Assembly (NCBI GenBank): GCA_949825065.1
Contig: OX463848.1
Coordinates: forward strand, 34,501,491-34,565,490
DNA length: 64,000 nucleotides
Origin: Odontocerum albicorne
Lineage: Eukaryota > Arthropoda > Insecta > Trichoptera > Odontoceridae
Direction of reading: 5' to 3'
The notes under the pieces: model-generated
What the model was told of the DNA's origin: nothing
Database searches by the model: none
What the model saw: only the letters and a program-made list of their open reading frames with translations
Part shown: positions 46,196 to 58,371 of the stretch, piece by piece
Position numbering within the stretch: position 1 is the first letter of the stretch
Layout: every line of letters starts with the position of its first letter
Made by a program: the position numbers and the translations under genes

Positions 46196-48230
46196 ATACT
46201 TTTAATAAAAATATTTTTTACATACAAGATTGGACTACCTTGTATTGAATAAACTCCACCCTTATTTTGGATCGGATCATAGAGTGCATATATTTTAGCA
46301 TAGAATGGATCAATGTATGCTTATTGACACTTTTAATAAAAATCTTTTTTACATACAAGATTTCATTCTCTTGTATTGAATAAATTCCACCCTTAGCTTC
46401 AACCCAGTACAAGAATAAGAAAAGATAACAGACTCGAGGGATGGAATAAGTCTAACGATAGCAACAACACGTTACATGTAGAGTACAGCCTATATGTACA
46501 ATATCATATTATATGAACATGTATCGCTGAGCACGTATTAAATATTAGAACATCAGTTGCTCTCAGCAAATCTGCTCAGTGCTCGAGATCATTAAACTTA
46601 ATTGCTGCAACTAATCGCTAACAACAATTAGCTCTCCCCCGAGATGTAATCTGGATGATTATTATCGCATTTTGTCTTCTAATACTGTCTAATGTGAACT
46701 CTCAGAAACGCCTACATTTTGTTAGAGAACATCGTTACATTTAGGAGGGCAATTAAATACTCGCTTTTATTATGGTTATTAAATGAAATATTTAAATGTA
46801 TTAACTACCAAAAAAATGCCTCTTATTATTAAATTTATTTTACAATATTTATTTGAAAACTTCAGTGTACAACTTGGAGAGTCAATTAAACTTAGAACTA
46901 TCAGAAAAATCGTTAAACAATTTTGTTTTCAGTGTTCGCTGAAATTCTTATTTCACCTGTGAGTCATACGATCAATGTGACATTATAAAATATTTGATTA
47001 ATAAGCGTATTCACCCATTTTCTTTTTTAAAGTTTCATCAGTATTTATTTCGTAACACTCTGTTATCAGTGTTGACAAAGGAAAAGGTTAATCATATTTT
47101 TAACCCTACAATGCATGACATCATGGATTTTGATGAAATTTATACTCAACATAGGAAAAGTGATATATAGTATACAACGGGAAAAATAATGAAAAAAAAT
47201 CAAAAACAATTTTTAGTGTTTTTTTTTATTGAAAAAATGCACGATGATGCAAATTTGCTTTACATGAAATTTGCTTTGCTTGAAAAAATGCACGATGATG
47301 CAAATTTTGTTGATTTTTACCACGCAGATAAGTTTTTACATGAAAATATTGTGTAAATAAATAAAATAATAATGTAAATAAATGTTATTATTTTTTTAAC
47401 TTCTAAAACACTTTTATTGTGGTTTAATTAATTCTTCAAATGCAGTAAAAAGTTGAATCCACCATTCCTCCAGCTGTCAGAATTAAAAATAATTTTTAAT
47501 ATACCTACAAACGCATTTTTAAAAAAAAAAATTGCAAATAGTCAACAAGAGAGATAGTTGTGCCATATAATTTTAGTGTATTTTATTCCCAAAGATGGTC
47601 TTGCATTTATCATATCTTGCATTTTTTAATTGTCGTGATGCAAATTAGCATCCCAATGCACTGTAGGGTCTGAGTCTGCTAAATAAACAAATTATTAGCG
47701 ATATGGAATTGTAAAAGAATATTCCATACATAATATTATGTTTCTCAAATTTATACAATTTAAGACCTTAAAAATAACTCTACTCTAGAATAAATTCAAG
47801 TATTTGTAAGGGGGAGATGCGTATCAAAATGACAACCTCCGTGGTCTAGTAAATAAGACGTTTGTCTCCCGATCCGGAGGTTACAAGCTCAATTTCCGTT
47901 AGTGCTCAATTTTTCAAAAGAGTGTCAGTTTTGGTTTACACATAAAGCATCTTCAGATTAGTTAGAAGAGATTGCCATATGAAAATAAATCCACAAGATT
48001 GTAATATGTTCAATGAAATTGTAACAATATGGTATAATCACTGACCTTCAGAGTTTGCTACATGTTTGTAATAATAATTATAATAATAATAAAGGGACAA
48101 TTTATATAGCGCCGTTTAGAGAGCAAACTCTCCTCAAGGGCGCTCTAACGCAGGACTCGAACCAACTTGTAAATACTAATACCTCTTATTTTTCAGTTAT
48201 AAGAATCGCTGATAGTTATAAGAATCGCTG

Positions 48231-48689
<459 letters not shown>

Positions 48690-48691
<2 letters not shown>

Positions 48692-49021
48692 GTTTGGTTT
48701 TAGCGAAGGGTTATATATGTTTATTTTAGGTTTTCAGTTACTTCGCGAACTGTAAATATTGGATTCTGACATCAGATCTACCTGGAGATCCCTCAGCAGC
48801 TTCCTTACAGCATTTTTTATTTTTTGGCGTGGATGACTCTTTAGTAACATAGTTCTCTGTTTTGGATGTACAGGAGACGGTATCTATTTTAATTGGTATT
48901 TTGTGGGCTTATGACCACCTTTGAAGGCTGAGTTAAGTGCTCACTTTATGCCTAGGCAACATTCCTCATTATACCATAGATTCATCTCTATACATCATTT
49001 AAATGTTTTTATTCTTAGTGC
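48690..49021 (-). pseudogene. LINE-E 3' piece, second copy, with local inversion
   Basis: 48690-48981 matches 25285-25590 closely (GGTTTTAGCGAAGGGTTATA through CCTAGGCAACATTCCTCATT). The next 40 bases, 48982-49021, match 25591-25630 only in reverse complement. As at 25284, the homology begins immediately after an (AT)n tract. Confidence 0.8.
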
Positions 49022-49455
49022 TTAGAATGTTGCAATGGTTGTAATGGTATATCAAGACATTAAATACTATTTTTGCGCCAGGAGTGCGTAGAAAACATAC
49101 CTGTAGTCCATCGCAAGGATCAAATCAGTTTTATCATTAAAAATTCAGTCCTTGCTGATAGGATTTTAACCACAACTTGAAACATTTATTGCTCTCCGGT
49201 CAGATGGCCATAATTCAACGAGGGATTACACCGCACCAAACCTATGTATCATATTTTTAGGGTGACAAGTGTTTATTAATAAATAATGATACGCAGAAAA
49301 GTTTCTTTTCTAAAAATACGAGTACCTACAGGCCTACGAAAAGATAGATTTTTTGTATTTATATATTGTAATTTTATTTTATATTTAATACATGTTCAAC
49401 ACAATAACATACAAATGGGCATATTATAAGAAAATAATTATTCTATAAAAATCTA
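49022..49455. other. No recognised feature
   Basis: AT-rich DNA with nothing I recognise. Confidence 0.4.
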
Positions 49456-49461
49456 AATGAC

Positions 49462-49540
49462 GTGCATGGCCGCGCAGTAATGCATTGCACTTCTGTGCGG
49501 AAAGTCGCTGGTTCGAACCCCATACTATGCTACTTACTCC
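49462..49540 (+). mobile_element. SINE-C tRNA-like head
   Basis: ATGGCCGCGCAGTAATGCA (A-box-like) and CTGGTTCGAACCCC (perfect B box) are spaced as in a tRNA. A stem GCACTTCTGTGC lies between. A full cloverleaf with a paired acceptor stem is not evident. It is related to 17395-17475. Confidence 0.5.
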
Positions 49541-49624
49541 CTTCGAATAACACAGGCTTTTTGCTGCTTAATTTTCAGGGCTATAAAGATATCTATGACT
49601 TTAGTCAAATGTATTCTTTAAAAA

Positions 49625-49765
49625 AATTAGAGTAATTGTAGGAGTGCATGAAAAGATGCATGGACGTAGAAGAGGCAAAGCATATGTGTCGAGATAGGAA
49701 TGTCTGGTGCTCTCTTCTTTCTGCCTACACCGAAAGGTAAACGGCATGATGGTATGTATGCTGCA
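49625..49765 (+). pseudogene. LINE-A tail remnant
   Basis: Codons for CMKRCMDVEEAKHMCRDRNV, then WCSLLSAYTER and a stop, then the GGCATGATGGTATGTATG tail. Confidence 0.75.
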
Positions 49766-50135
49766 TTCATTTTTTGAACTTGTATCATAGGTTTCATAGT
49801 TATTATTTTAAATCTCAACGTTTTTTTTGTGACAAGAGTAAAACATTTCCGATTTTCCGAAAAAATCGTACTGTACAGAAACAATGATACTTATGCTTCC
49901 CAGTTAAGTAACTCAGTTATACTTACAAAGGAGCACAATCCTCAATTAATTCACCGAGATATTGAAGATATCCATATAGGAAAAGTCATTCAACAAAGTT
50001 TTCGTTAAGTAACGCTCTTAATAGCTCAGTATGTATAAGAAGTTAAAAAAAATATTTATTGAAATACTGAAACTTAAAAATAAATCTTAATGCTATCGCA
50101 ATTTTTTTTTCGTTATTAACATTTTTTTTACCTGG
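49766..50135. other. No recognised feature
   Basis: AT-rich DNA; no family recognised. Confidence 0.4.
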
Positions 50136-50139
50136 TGAT

Positions 50140-50260
50140 TTTATTGTCACGTAGCAATCTCTTCCAGCCAACCAGAAAGAAGTTTAATGGACCCTAAGTG
50201 AAAATCAGACTGGAATCAATTTTTTTTCAAATCTGGGTTCCAGCGGGGATCGAATTATTT
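50140..50260 (-). mobile_element. SINE-A tail, minus strand
   Basis: Complement phrases GAGATTGCTACGTGACAAT (tail hairpin), TCTGGTTGGCTGG and GATTCCAGTCTGATTTTC are in SINE-A order. The B-box-like TTCGATCCCCGCTGG follows. Confidence 0.65.
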
Positions 50261-50884
50261 ATTCGCACTAGACATCACGTTATAACATGGTTCATATTTT
50301 TGACATGAATGGAATTTGTTGGTTGCATAAAAACTCATGAAAAAGGATTTCGCCGGTATCCTTGAAAGTTCCACATGACTTTTTTACTGTCTATAGAAGA
50401 TTTACGGAATTTTAAAAGATAGAATTTTATGGAATCTAAATTTGACTAGAATAAGGAAGGTGTAATGGTAGGAATATTTTTTTTGTTAAAAAAGTAAAAA
50501 CCAAAAAAAATCAAGATTTAATATCTTTCGCAAATTGACATAAAGAGTTTTACAATCGAAAAAGTGTTTCAATATATGACAGTGAAAAACATACTGATAA
50601 AAGAAGAAATTTGGCTAATGTTAAAATCTTTATTTACCTTTATCTTAATGAGATCGAAAATAGTTTTCTAATTAATTATTAATATGATTTCTCAGCTATC
50701 TTGCGTCCCGGATTCAAAGTCAGGAGGATTCCATTTTCTGAATAGTTTTATTTTTTATGTTATATCGTCTCAATTTATGATTTTTAAATTTAAAAGAACT
50801 ATTATGTTCTAAAGTTATTTGAAAAAAAATTAAATGTTAAAAATAATAAATGCAAAAAGACGATAACTCTTTTGTAGCATAGTC
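50261..50884. other. No recognised feature
   Basis: AT-rich, single-copy-like sequence. Confidence 0.4.
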
Positions 50885-51165
50885 ACACAAAAAAACAACC
50901 CCTAAACGTTACAGGGATGATGGAATCTCGATTCCCCCGCGTGCAATGTGTTTTTATTTAGTTGAGCGTTTCGGGAACAGCGGCCACCCTCTTCAGGGGC
51001 AGTTAATATTATCATTGTTATTATTATTGGGTAAGGAGGAACCGATGGGGAGAGAAAGGGAAGTTTTATAGCAATTTTAAATTGTTCACTTTTGAGGTGG
51101 GCGAGCTGTTGTGCAATCATATTTTATTTCCTCACACTTGCACTGTTATCATTTCATTTTAATAA
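50885..51165. mobile_element. Element E5 end with GTTTCG-TCTTCAGG motif
   Basis: AGCGTTTCGGGAACAGCGGC followed by CACCCTCTTCAGGGGC (50966-51000) has the E-type layout with a short GGG/CCC stem. I cannot define the other end; 51090-51165 may belong to it. Confidence 0.4.
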
Positions 51166-51239
51166 ATCATATCATTGTTGAGATTTAGTAGAAAATTGTT
51201 TAGTTTAATGCAGGGAAAAAGGTTACACATTTTCAAAAA

Positions 51240-51535
51240 AGAGATCTGTCTTCCAACCCGTAGCCTTGTTGGAAGGGACACCTGTCTTTCAGCCCGGAGT
51301 TTGGAGGTAGATTTTATGTTAGGAAAACCAAGGAAATTATGGTTGGATCAAGTAAACGATGTTCTGAATAAAGAAATAATAGAAAATCAGAGAAATCGTA
51401 GAGGTTGTGTGAGAAGGTGTATAGATGTGCAAGAAGGTAAGGATGTTGGTCGAGTTAAAAAAGTATGGCGCTCTGTCCTCTATGCCTATCCCGACTGGGA
51501 AATGACGTGATGGTACGTATGTATGTATATGAAAT
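51240..51535 (+). pseudogene. LINE-A C-terminal remnant behind a SINE-A scrap
   Basis: 51245-51310 carries SINE-A head phrases (TAGCCTTGTTGGAAGGGAC, CTTTCAGCCCGGAG). From 51320 the frame reads LGKPRKLWLDQVNDVLNKE, IIENQRNRRGCVRRCIDVQE, VKKVWRSVLYAYPD, then a GAAATGACGTGATGGTA tail. It is 5'-truncated. Confidence 0.8.
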
Positions 51536-51580
51536 TAAGTTAACCTTAATTATTATACGAGGCCAAACAGCGCTCTAAAT

Positions 51581-52081
51581 CAGTGTTCCCCAACCAGCGG
51601 TCCGCGGCCCGGTGCCGGGCCGCAGAGACTTTCCGCCGGGCCGCAAACAGTATGCCAAATTTCAAGAAATTCGCCATGCAAAAATATTAAATATAGGATT
51701 TTCATCCATGTCCTCAATAAAATCGAAACAAATGAATAGAGTGGACGTGAATGCAGCACTTCGTCTGTCAGAGAGAGCACTGCAGCCAAGAATATCCAAT
51801 ATATTAGCAAAGATGCAACAGCAGGTTTCGCATTAGTTTGTTGAAAAAACCCCATTGATTTTGTTAAATTTTAATTGTATCAGACAATGTTACAATTAAA
51901 ATTGTTTAACTGTTTATTTGTTAATTATAGTTACATACGAGCATGTCCATCTGTCACAATATAAGATTTAAAAAATATTACAATAAATAAAATAAAACAT
52001 TTTTATTTCAGTATTAGTGGTCCGCGAAAAATTTTTCCTTTTTTTACCGGTCCACAGGTCTAAAAAGGTTGGGGAACACTG
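51581..52081 (+). mobile_element. hAT element, 501 bases
   Basis: Inverted ends CAGTGTTCCCCAACC and GGTTGGGGAACACTG are perfect over 15 bases. The flanks CTCTAAAT (51573-51580 and 52082-52089) are an exact 8-base target duplication. Near the left end GGTCCGCGGCCCGG follows, as in other hAT families. The interior keeps a transposase C-terminal scrap. The exact target duplication argues for a fairly recent insertion. Confidence 0.93.
51612..51836 (+). pseudogene. hAT transposase C-terminal scrap
   Basis: The 74-codon frame contains IGFSSMSSIKSKQMNRVDVN and AALRLSERALQPRISNILA. This is the end of the hAT dimerisation region ('GFS-L--IK-K-RNRL-V---LR--L---PRI') as in ZBED5/FAM200-type proteins. 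The N-terminal zinc finger and catalytic domain are absent. Confidence 0.8.
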
Positions 52082-52424
52082 CTCTAAATCATCGATGCGT
52101 TGTTGTTTCTGTTCCATTGTGAGCAAACGCGGCACCCATTTCGAAAAAAACTTTTTCATGACCAAATTTTCATGCAAAATAGTGTACTCGTATAATACAC
52201 AATATTTCTTGCCCAATTTTTCAAAAGAGATATCACACTGGTTTTCATGTCAGGCATCATTGCCATGGTTTTAAGAGGTTACCATATCAATATAGTATTG
52301 GGAATAAAAAAGTATTAAGAAATGAGTTATACTATTTCGCCACATGAATGAATGTCCATCAGCTGTGGCGAGTATAATAGGAAACATGATACAAAGTGGA
52401 GGATCAGGGTACTTGACGTTGAGG

Positions 52425-52709
52425 TCACCAGAGATGACTATGTAAATCAATTTTTGATAGGCATGTCGCAAAGAATGCTGCGCTCAATCTATTCTGAATC
52501 TCGTCGTCTAAATTTGCTTTTTCATTCACAATGCCACCCGAAGAATTAAAATAATGCATTGATTCTATGATCTGTCCATTAAAATTGAATTTTTCTTTGG
52601 ATAGAATCTCGGTCTTTGAAACATTGTAAGTGTATAGAGATAAGAAATATTCAACCTCTTGTTTCAGCGGTATATATCTCATAATACGCGTCACCCTGTC
52701 ATATAACAA
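52425..52709 (-). pseudogene. RTE-type LINE reverse transcriptase fragment
   Basis: The minus frame reads SKTEILSKEKFNFNGQIIES, then MHYFNSSGGIVNEKANLDDE and IQNRLSAAF. This matches the 'KTEVM-...F-YLGSIV---G-LD-EI--RI--A' part just after the reverse transcriptase palm in RTE and related elements. It is a fragment of 94 residues. Confidence 0.75.
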
Positions 52710-53020
52710 TCAAACAATAATCCCAACAAAATCAAATCAGCTTTGATTCTTCACACCAAACATAGTGCTTCACCCCTCAGCAATAGTATTCGGCAAAATA
52801 GTGGTGTACATTTATGTTAGGATTATGGGGTGGCGCGCCCTCTTCTATGGGATTAGTCGCAATGCCCTTTGAGGTGATATATTATCAGGGTTGACTTCTA
52901 GCCTGCATATGATTTTAAAGATTTTTGGAGTTTCACGTTTAATTTCTACAATATTACATAATCACACATCTTTATACTCAGCAATCTTCAACAATTCCTT
53001 GACATTATTTTTAACGTTAG
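52710..53020. other. No recognised feature
   Basis: Nothing recognised between the LINE fragment and the next MITE. Confidence 0.4.
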
Positions 53021-53025
53021 TCTAA

Positions 53026-53232
53026 GGCCTTGGACACACAGGTAGGAGCCTCGCTTGGTGCTTAGAGTGACGCTGCGAGCTAGGTGACATATCCTAGCGA
53101 ACCAACGCACCCCATACTATCGCAATGGTCACAGTACGTTTCGTGCCACGCTACGTGACTATTATAGTCACCTAGTCTATTAGTCACGTAGCACCTAGCT
53201 TAGCACTACGCGAATCACTTCGGTGTGGCCTT
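53026..53232. mobile_element. PIF/Harbinger-like MITE
   Basis: The same element as 6154-6362 in opposite orientation (GGACACACAGGTAGGAGCC ... TCACTTCGGTGTGGCC). Flanks TAA and TTA differ at the middle base, so the target duplication is imperfect here. Confidence 0.75.
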
Positions 53233-53405
53233 AGTCTGTGTTGTGCTAACGTAATTACGGATTTGATTTCCGTTGAATCCTAATGACATAAAAAAATAAT
53301 TCCAGTCTAATTTTCCCTGAAGGTTTGTTTAGTACCATTTTGATTCGTTGTAAGAGGTTGTAACACATGACAATAAACCCAACAGGTTGTATTATATACA
53401 AGTGT
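53233..53405 (+). mobile_element. SINE-A copy
   Basis: B-box-like TACGGATTTGATTTCCG, linker ATTCCAGTCTAATTTTCC, tail GTAACACATGACAATAAACC and ATACAAGTGTTATAC. The head is partly replaced by the MITE. Confidence 0.6.
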
Positions 53406-53514
53406 TATACAACAGCATACATGTTTATGAATTTTAAAAAAATATCCAATTGATTTAAAATTACAGAATGTGTAAACCTATAAAAAAGCATAAATGTAAT
53501 TTTATTATTATATA

Positions 53515-53770
53515 AAATAATGGGTTGGGCATGTAAAACGAATGGATAAAAAAAGACTAACAAAACATATATACAGTGCAGATGTCAGTGGAAGGCGTGT
53601 GAGAGGAAGACCAAGGAAAATATGGTTGGCTCATTTGAATAATATTCTGAATGGAGTAGTAGAAAGTCAGAGAAATCATAGGATTTGTTTGATAAGGTGT
53701 TAGGAGAGTATGGAGCTCTGTTCTCTCTGCCTATCCGAAAGGAAATTAGCGTGCTCAAGCAATCTAACAA
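53515..53770 (+). pseudogene. LINE-A C-terminal remnant
   Basis: Codons for WVGHVKRMDKKRLTKHIYSA, DVSGRRVRGRPRKIWLAHLN and VESQRNHRICLIRC and a stop, then a decayed tail. Confidence 0.8.
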
Positions 53771-53834
53771 TCATCTGAGTTTAAAGGTGCTGTACAATAT
53801 TATGTGACATAGTTTAAAAATAAGACATTTTGAG

Positions 53835-54961
53835 CAGTGGCGGCTGGCTCATAAGTGCTCTCGTGCGTCGAACTACTGAATTTATATAACAATAAACACC
53901 TAAAGAAGTATAGCGAAAATGTATATTATCATAACAATATTTATGAAAAATAATATATATTTATGTCGACATGGCTCATCACAGTATGCAACTGGATTTG
54001 TTAGAGCTATTTGTTGTATACATGTGTTTTGCATCTGGACGCAATCTGCGAGCATGTTCGATCTTTGAGTGCGTTATTCGACGAGCTCCAAAATAAGGCA
54101 AAATCATAGAAATATTTTGAAGTTAAAAGAGCACAGAACATCTTGAGACAGCTATATTTGTATAGGGAGTTCTAGGAATTTTTCGTGTTTTAGGTTCACG
54201 CACTAAATATACGAGTGATCCCGAAAATTTCCGAATGACAGTTCGCTGGGATAGTAATACATCAATTTAAAGTTTTTTTTTTTAAATATGACCACCGCAG
54301 AGAAGGGATGATTTGTTTGTAACGTTTAAACTGGGGCGTCTTTTTAGTACATATGTCTTTGCGAGTATATGTCTCCAAATTAACAAACGTTTTTGCTTAA
54401 TTAGGTAGCGACTTTCTTTCTTTACTTTAAGTATAACATGAGTTGTGTTTTATTACATTTTTGTAGTTTCGTCGCGCACAACTTTTCTCTACCTATCTAT
54501 ATAATATTACGAGCCATTTGCAAGATAAACGTAACAATTTGGATTATTTATTGTGTTTGTTTGCGTAAATTAATAAACATGAATATTATAACTGTGGAAA
54601 AAGAAGATTTTTCTCAGACTGTAAAGTTAATTAAACTCGTATGCACTATTCCAATGACTTCTGTTGAGAGTGAAAGGTGTTTCTCTACGTTAAAAAGGAT
54701 AAAATCATTTTTGAGAAATACAATGAGCCAGGACAGACTGAACGCTTTACTACGAGTAGTATCAATATTAAGCATCGAAAAAGAGCTAATTCAGTCTATA
54801 CCTGATTTTAATAAGATTCATTGGGTCTTCGCTAAACAAAAAGAGCGGAGAATAGAACTTCTTTATAAATAGGTATGTAATATTTTTTTTCTTTATATTA
54901 TTTGGTATTTGGATACCTACTCTGGTGAACCCCCAATTATTTGGTCCACCGGCCGCCACTG
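53835..54961 (+). mobile_element. hAT element, 1127 bases
   Basis: Ends CAGTGGCGGCTGG and CCGGCCGCCACTG are perfect inverted repeats. The flanks ATTTTGAG (53827-53834 and 54962-54969) are an exact 8-base target duplication. One transposase exon survives in the right half. The element is internally deleted; full hAT elements are about 3-5 kb. Confidence 0.95.
54438..54872 (+). pseudogene. hAT transposase C-terminal dimerisation domain
   Basis: From about residue 60 the frame reads DFSQTVKLIKLVCTIPMTSV, ESERCFSTLKRIKSFLRNTM and SQDRLNALLRVVSILSIEKE. It is the conserved hAT C-terminus ('L---L-IP-T-A--ER-FS-LK-IK--LR--M---RL--L'). The preceding ~55 residues are hydrophobic and probably not coding. 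The zinc finger and catalytic core are missing. Confidence 0.9.
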
Positions 54962-54969
54962 ATTTTGAG

Positions 54970-55420
54970 TAATATTTTATCTGAGACCAGGAGTTTACAG
55001 TACATACTTACAGACCTAAAAGCAGTTAAGATGTGCGTTCCTTGTCTCTACAAAATTGGAACATCCGCAGCATAAGCACCAGTCGATAAACCTTGATCTG
55101 TCATATTCAAAGAGCTTAACAACGATCAAAGAATAATCAAAACATGTAGGAGTAGTAATAATAGAAATAATACCACTTAGTCGACAAAGGCATTAATTAA
55201 CTTGTAAATAGTATGCTGATATATCTTCAGAACCTTAAGATTTGGAGACATAGGATTGTCGAATATGGATTGACATCACAATGGAGGGCGAAAATATAGA
55301 AGATAAGGTAAATATACTTTTTACTCAAAAGTTCTCTATTGATCATAATGCGAACTGCTTTCGACTTCGAACATTAATTCTGGTTTATTCTTCATTCAGA
55401 CCAAACTCAAATTTAAAAAA
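54970..55420. other. No recognised feature
   Basis: Single-copy-like sequence; nothing recognised. Confidence 0.4.
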
Positions 55421-55424
55421 AATA

Positions 55425-55960
55425 TCAATCATTACCTAATTGGTATAACACTATCGTGGCATGTTTGGTTAGACTCCGTATTAGTAAGACGAGTTTGGAA
55501 ATAATCTAATTAGTAAGAGTCAATCATGGCCTACTTGGTAACACTTCCGTGACCTAATTGGTAAGACACTATTGTGGCCTATTTGATTAGACTCTTGTAT
55601 CCCAATTCGGGAGTTACCTAATTGGTAAGACGAATGGAAACGAATATCAATCATGGCCTACTTGATAATACATTATCCGTGACCTAATTGGTAAGACATC
55701 ATTGTGGCCTGCTTAATAAGACTCTTATGTATCAATCCGGGAGTTACCTACTTGGTAAGACAAATTGAAAAAATATCAATCATGGTCCACTTGGTAACAC
55801 TATCTCTGTGACTTCATTGGTAAGACAATATTGTGATTTGTTTGATAAGATTTTTGTGTCCCAATCCGAGAGTTACCTGATTGGCAAGACGAATTGAAAT
55901 CAATATCAATAATGGCCTACTTAATAAAACCTCCGTGCCCTAGTTGGTAAGACGTCAATT
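55425..55960 (+). repeat. ~128-base tandem array of A-box-like modules
   Basis: TCAATCATGG-type anchors lie at 55520, 55647, 55776 and 55906 (spacings 127, 129, 130). Each unit holds about four variants of the SINE-A head: GGCCTACTTGGTAA, GACCTAATTGGTAAGAC, GGCCTATTTGATTAGAC and TACCTAATTGGTAAGACG. The last, CCCTAGTTGGTAAGACG, leads into a B-box-like stretch as in a normal SINE-A. The array therefore grew from the Pol III promoter head of SINE-A. Confidence 0.85.
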
Positions 55961-55999
55961 ATCTGATCCAGTGATTGTAGGATCGATTTTGTTAACCGA

Positions 56000-57280
56000 C
56001 TATACCAGTTGTACTCTGTGGTACAGGAAATTCTCAACAGAAAGCGGTGTACTTCTAAAAAGTTGATAATTATACTAACAAAACTACAATACAAATAATA
56101 AATAACGTGTAACAATACAAAGAATTGGGTTTGATGTAAATATGCACAGCCTTTGGGTATTTCTATAAAATTGTGCCGATATATATTTTTTTTGGCTTAG
56201 ATTTGTTCAATCTCATGAGCGACTGCAACTCGAACTTGTCGCATTGTTCATATAACATATGTTTAAATGTTAATCTTTTGAGTGTAAGTCAACTGTCTCA
56301 GAACAGGCATTAAAACCTTATGAGACAGCTGTTATATACTGTTTTTATTGTGTAGAGTGTAGAATTATGTAAACATTAAAAAATATTAGTCCGAGATCTG
56401 AAATAAGAGTGCCAGCGCCTTGCTTGCTGTTTCGGTTAGTTGAAAAGTCATCCAACCGCACGCGCACTACTTCGCCGACATACATTACAGTACCAACAAA
56501 ATTAAAAGAGTTCCTCTTTGATCTTTTCTTAATGTCTTCTTAACTTGTTTTTTTATAGATTAACGTCATAGTGCAATAAAAGTGATAATGTAGTGGCAAC
56601 CCTGACTGCCGCTCGCGAATCTGATGATGTGAGTCCTCCTTCATTTTTCTCCGAGGATTCCTGAAAATCATACGGGGATTTTTATTTCGTGAATTACTAT
56701 GTTTTATTGGTGTACAATGATGATTGAGGGATGAAGTGCCAGATTGCCAACATGAATATATGTAATTTTGGAGGGATTTCGGCTGATTCCAAAAGAGGGG
56801 AGAATCCAAAAAATATATTTAAGAAAAAAAAATACTTCAAAAGGAATAATACTAAATGACGCAAATTTGATAAGGATACAATATCAAATGAAACATTGGA
56901 ATTCTACTCTTGTAAGGATTTAAGGACTTAACAGTATCGATGAATTTGATCTCGTGAACAATAAAAATGGGATTGTCAAATATTGAACATCTCCTATATG
57001 TACAAAAAAAGCATTTAGGCAAACATTCTAAACGTCATGTTGGTATCGGCGGTCGTACTCTGATGGTATGAATTCACGATGAGCAAGCTGAGGTATAAAT
57101 TATTTTATTAATTTTATCAAATTTATTTATTTATAATTTAAAGTAATTTATTCCAATCAAACAGCTTTTATTTCAAAATGATTATCACTATCCACTACCG
57201 TGTTTTATACTTAATAAATTAGCAAATTGTAATTTTATAGTAAGAGTTATAAAAATTAAAACGAAAGATTCTCAGTAGAA
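56000..57280. other. Single-copy-looking DNA, no gene recognised
   Basis: Minus frames at 55921-56115 and 56540-56809 lack known domains. I see no repeat family here, making it one of the longest repeat-free stretches. Confidence 0.4.
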
Positions 57281-57284
57281 ACAT

Positions 57285-57440
57285 TTCAAACAACCTCCAT
57301 GACCTTGTTAGTAAGTCCTGTCTTCCAGCCCGAGAATAGCGGGTTTATTCCAGTTGGTATCCAAAAAAATTATAAAAGGTTAAATAATATATTTCACTTA
57401 AAGACCCGTTCAAAATTAAAACAACCTTTCTCATTGCCAG
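57285..57440 (+). mobile_element. SINE-A copy, tail lost
   Basis: Head ACCTCCATGACCTTGTTAG, CTTCCAGCCCGAGAATAGC, B-box-like GCGGGTTTATTCCAG, then a decayed linker. Confidence 0.6.
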
Positions 57441-57544
57441 GCTGGTTTTTGAGGGTTTTTTTTGTGAAGGGTTTACTAAAATTACTTTATGTAATTAAAT
57501 ATTAAGAATATAGTAATGATACTTAATATTTTAGTTAAGTATGT

Positions 57545-57870
57545 TAATTCTGTCAATATTATATTTTGTGGAGTCACAGTCCTTAGACATATACCGGGTC
57601 TCACTTCTCTTCTTGTGCTTAGCAACACACCTTGCAAGTTCTGCAGAGGTTTTTCTTTTTTTTTTCAGTTGATGGTATGCATATCAACACACGTTTAGAC
57701 ACGTTTTTTTGATAACCTACGAGTATGTGGAGGTTCTTGCAAATCTCTTATTATATTTGGGCCTGGAGATTGTAGTTGATCTCCAGCTTTATATGTCAAA
57801 ATCTTTAAGATCTGACACTTCACTGCATACTGACGACGTGACATCAGAATCTCCATCATGAATCAATTCA
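57545..57870 (-). pseudogene. piggyBac-type transposase remnant
   Basis: On the minus strand, 57765-57870 encodes an acidic stretch PELIHDGDSDVTSSVCSEVS and a stop. Further on, around 57560-57650, a cysteine-rich stretch appears as RTCKVC and, after a frame change, AKHKKRSETRYMSKDCD. The latter matches the C-terminal zinc-binding domain of piggyBac/PGBD transposases ('C-VC-----R-ETRY-C--C'). The DDD catalytic middle is deleted. A matching acidic piece lies at 33040-33200. Confidence 0.7.
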
Positions 57871-57879
57871 GGTATGTTA

Positions 57880-58370
57880 TCATTATTTAAGGTATTGTCC
57901 GTGTAAGACATCAGGATCAGGATATATGTCAGTAATATGTCCCATTTCGGAAGAGGTATCGATCGCGTGGAAACACGAAACCAGGACTCAATGCAAATCT
58001 AGTTTATCACGTTAAAGCATGGGATCGAGATGCGAAATTTTAAGATCATATTAACATATATTTAGTTGGATGGAATAAATAACCATGTGTTAGAAAAATC
58101 CTGTCAAATTGTACTGAATACGTTGCAACTATAGAACTTCTTTTTTAAAGTTCCTTTTCTCTTCAGAGGTTGGCGATAACCATGATCATCTTGACTCTTG
58201 AGGCAGCAGCTCTGAACAAATATATGAGCAATGGAACTACTCCGTGAGTTCTTCAACCAGGAGATGCATATTCTTCCCGCGCTTCTTCTTCCCTGAAATT
58301 TTCCTTCCAATATTAGTCAAACGATATGTGCAATTTTTTTTTCAATACAATAATTTTCTTTTCGCTTTAT
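57880..58370. other. 5' region of the piggyBac-type remnant and unrecognised DNA
   Basis: 57960-58030 holds one inverse unit of the 44-base repeat (CAAATCTAGTTTATCACG). The rest is unrecognised. Confidence 0.45.
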
Positions 58371-58371
58371 A

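Larger units (their letters stand above)
38811..48230. repeat. Large duplicated segment, copy B
   Basis: The first base after the gap corresponds to base 27544 of copy A, and the order is kept to the (AT)n at 48231. Visible differences are a 916-base TTAA-flanked insertion, one rather than three 78-base units and a ~60-base deletion near 45375. There is also a small triplication of a CATATGCATTC phrase near 45235-45290, plus scattered substitutions. The features of copy A are listed there with their copy B positions. Confidence 0.95.

Noticed and set aside
49462..49540. tRNA gene
   Set aside because: Good A- and B-box-like stretches but no matching acceptor stem, and related copies elsewhere. 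More likely a tRNA-derived SINE head. The same reasoning applies to all SINE-A heads.
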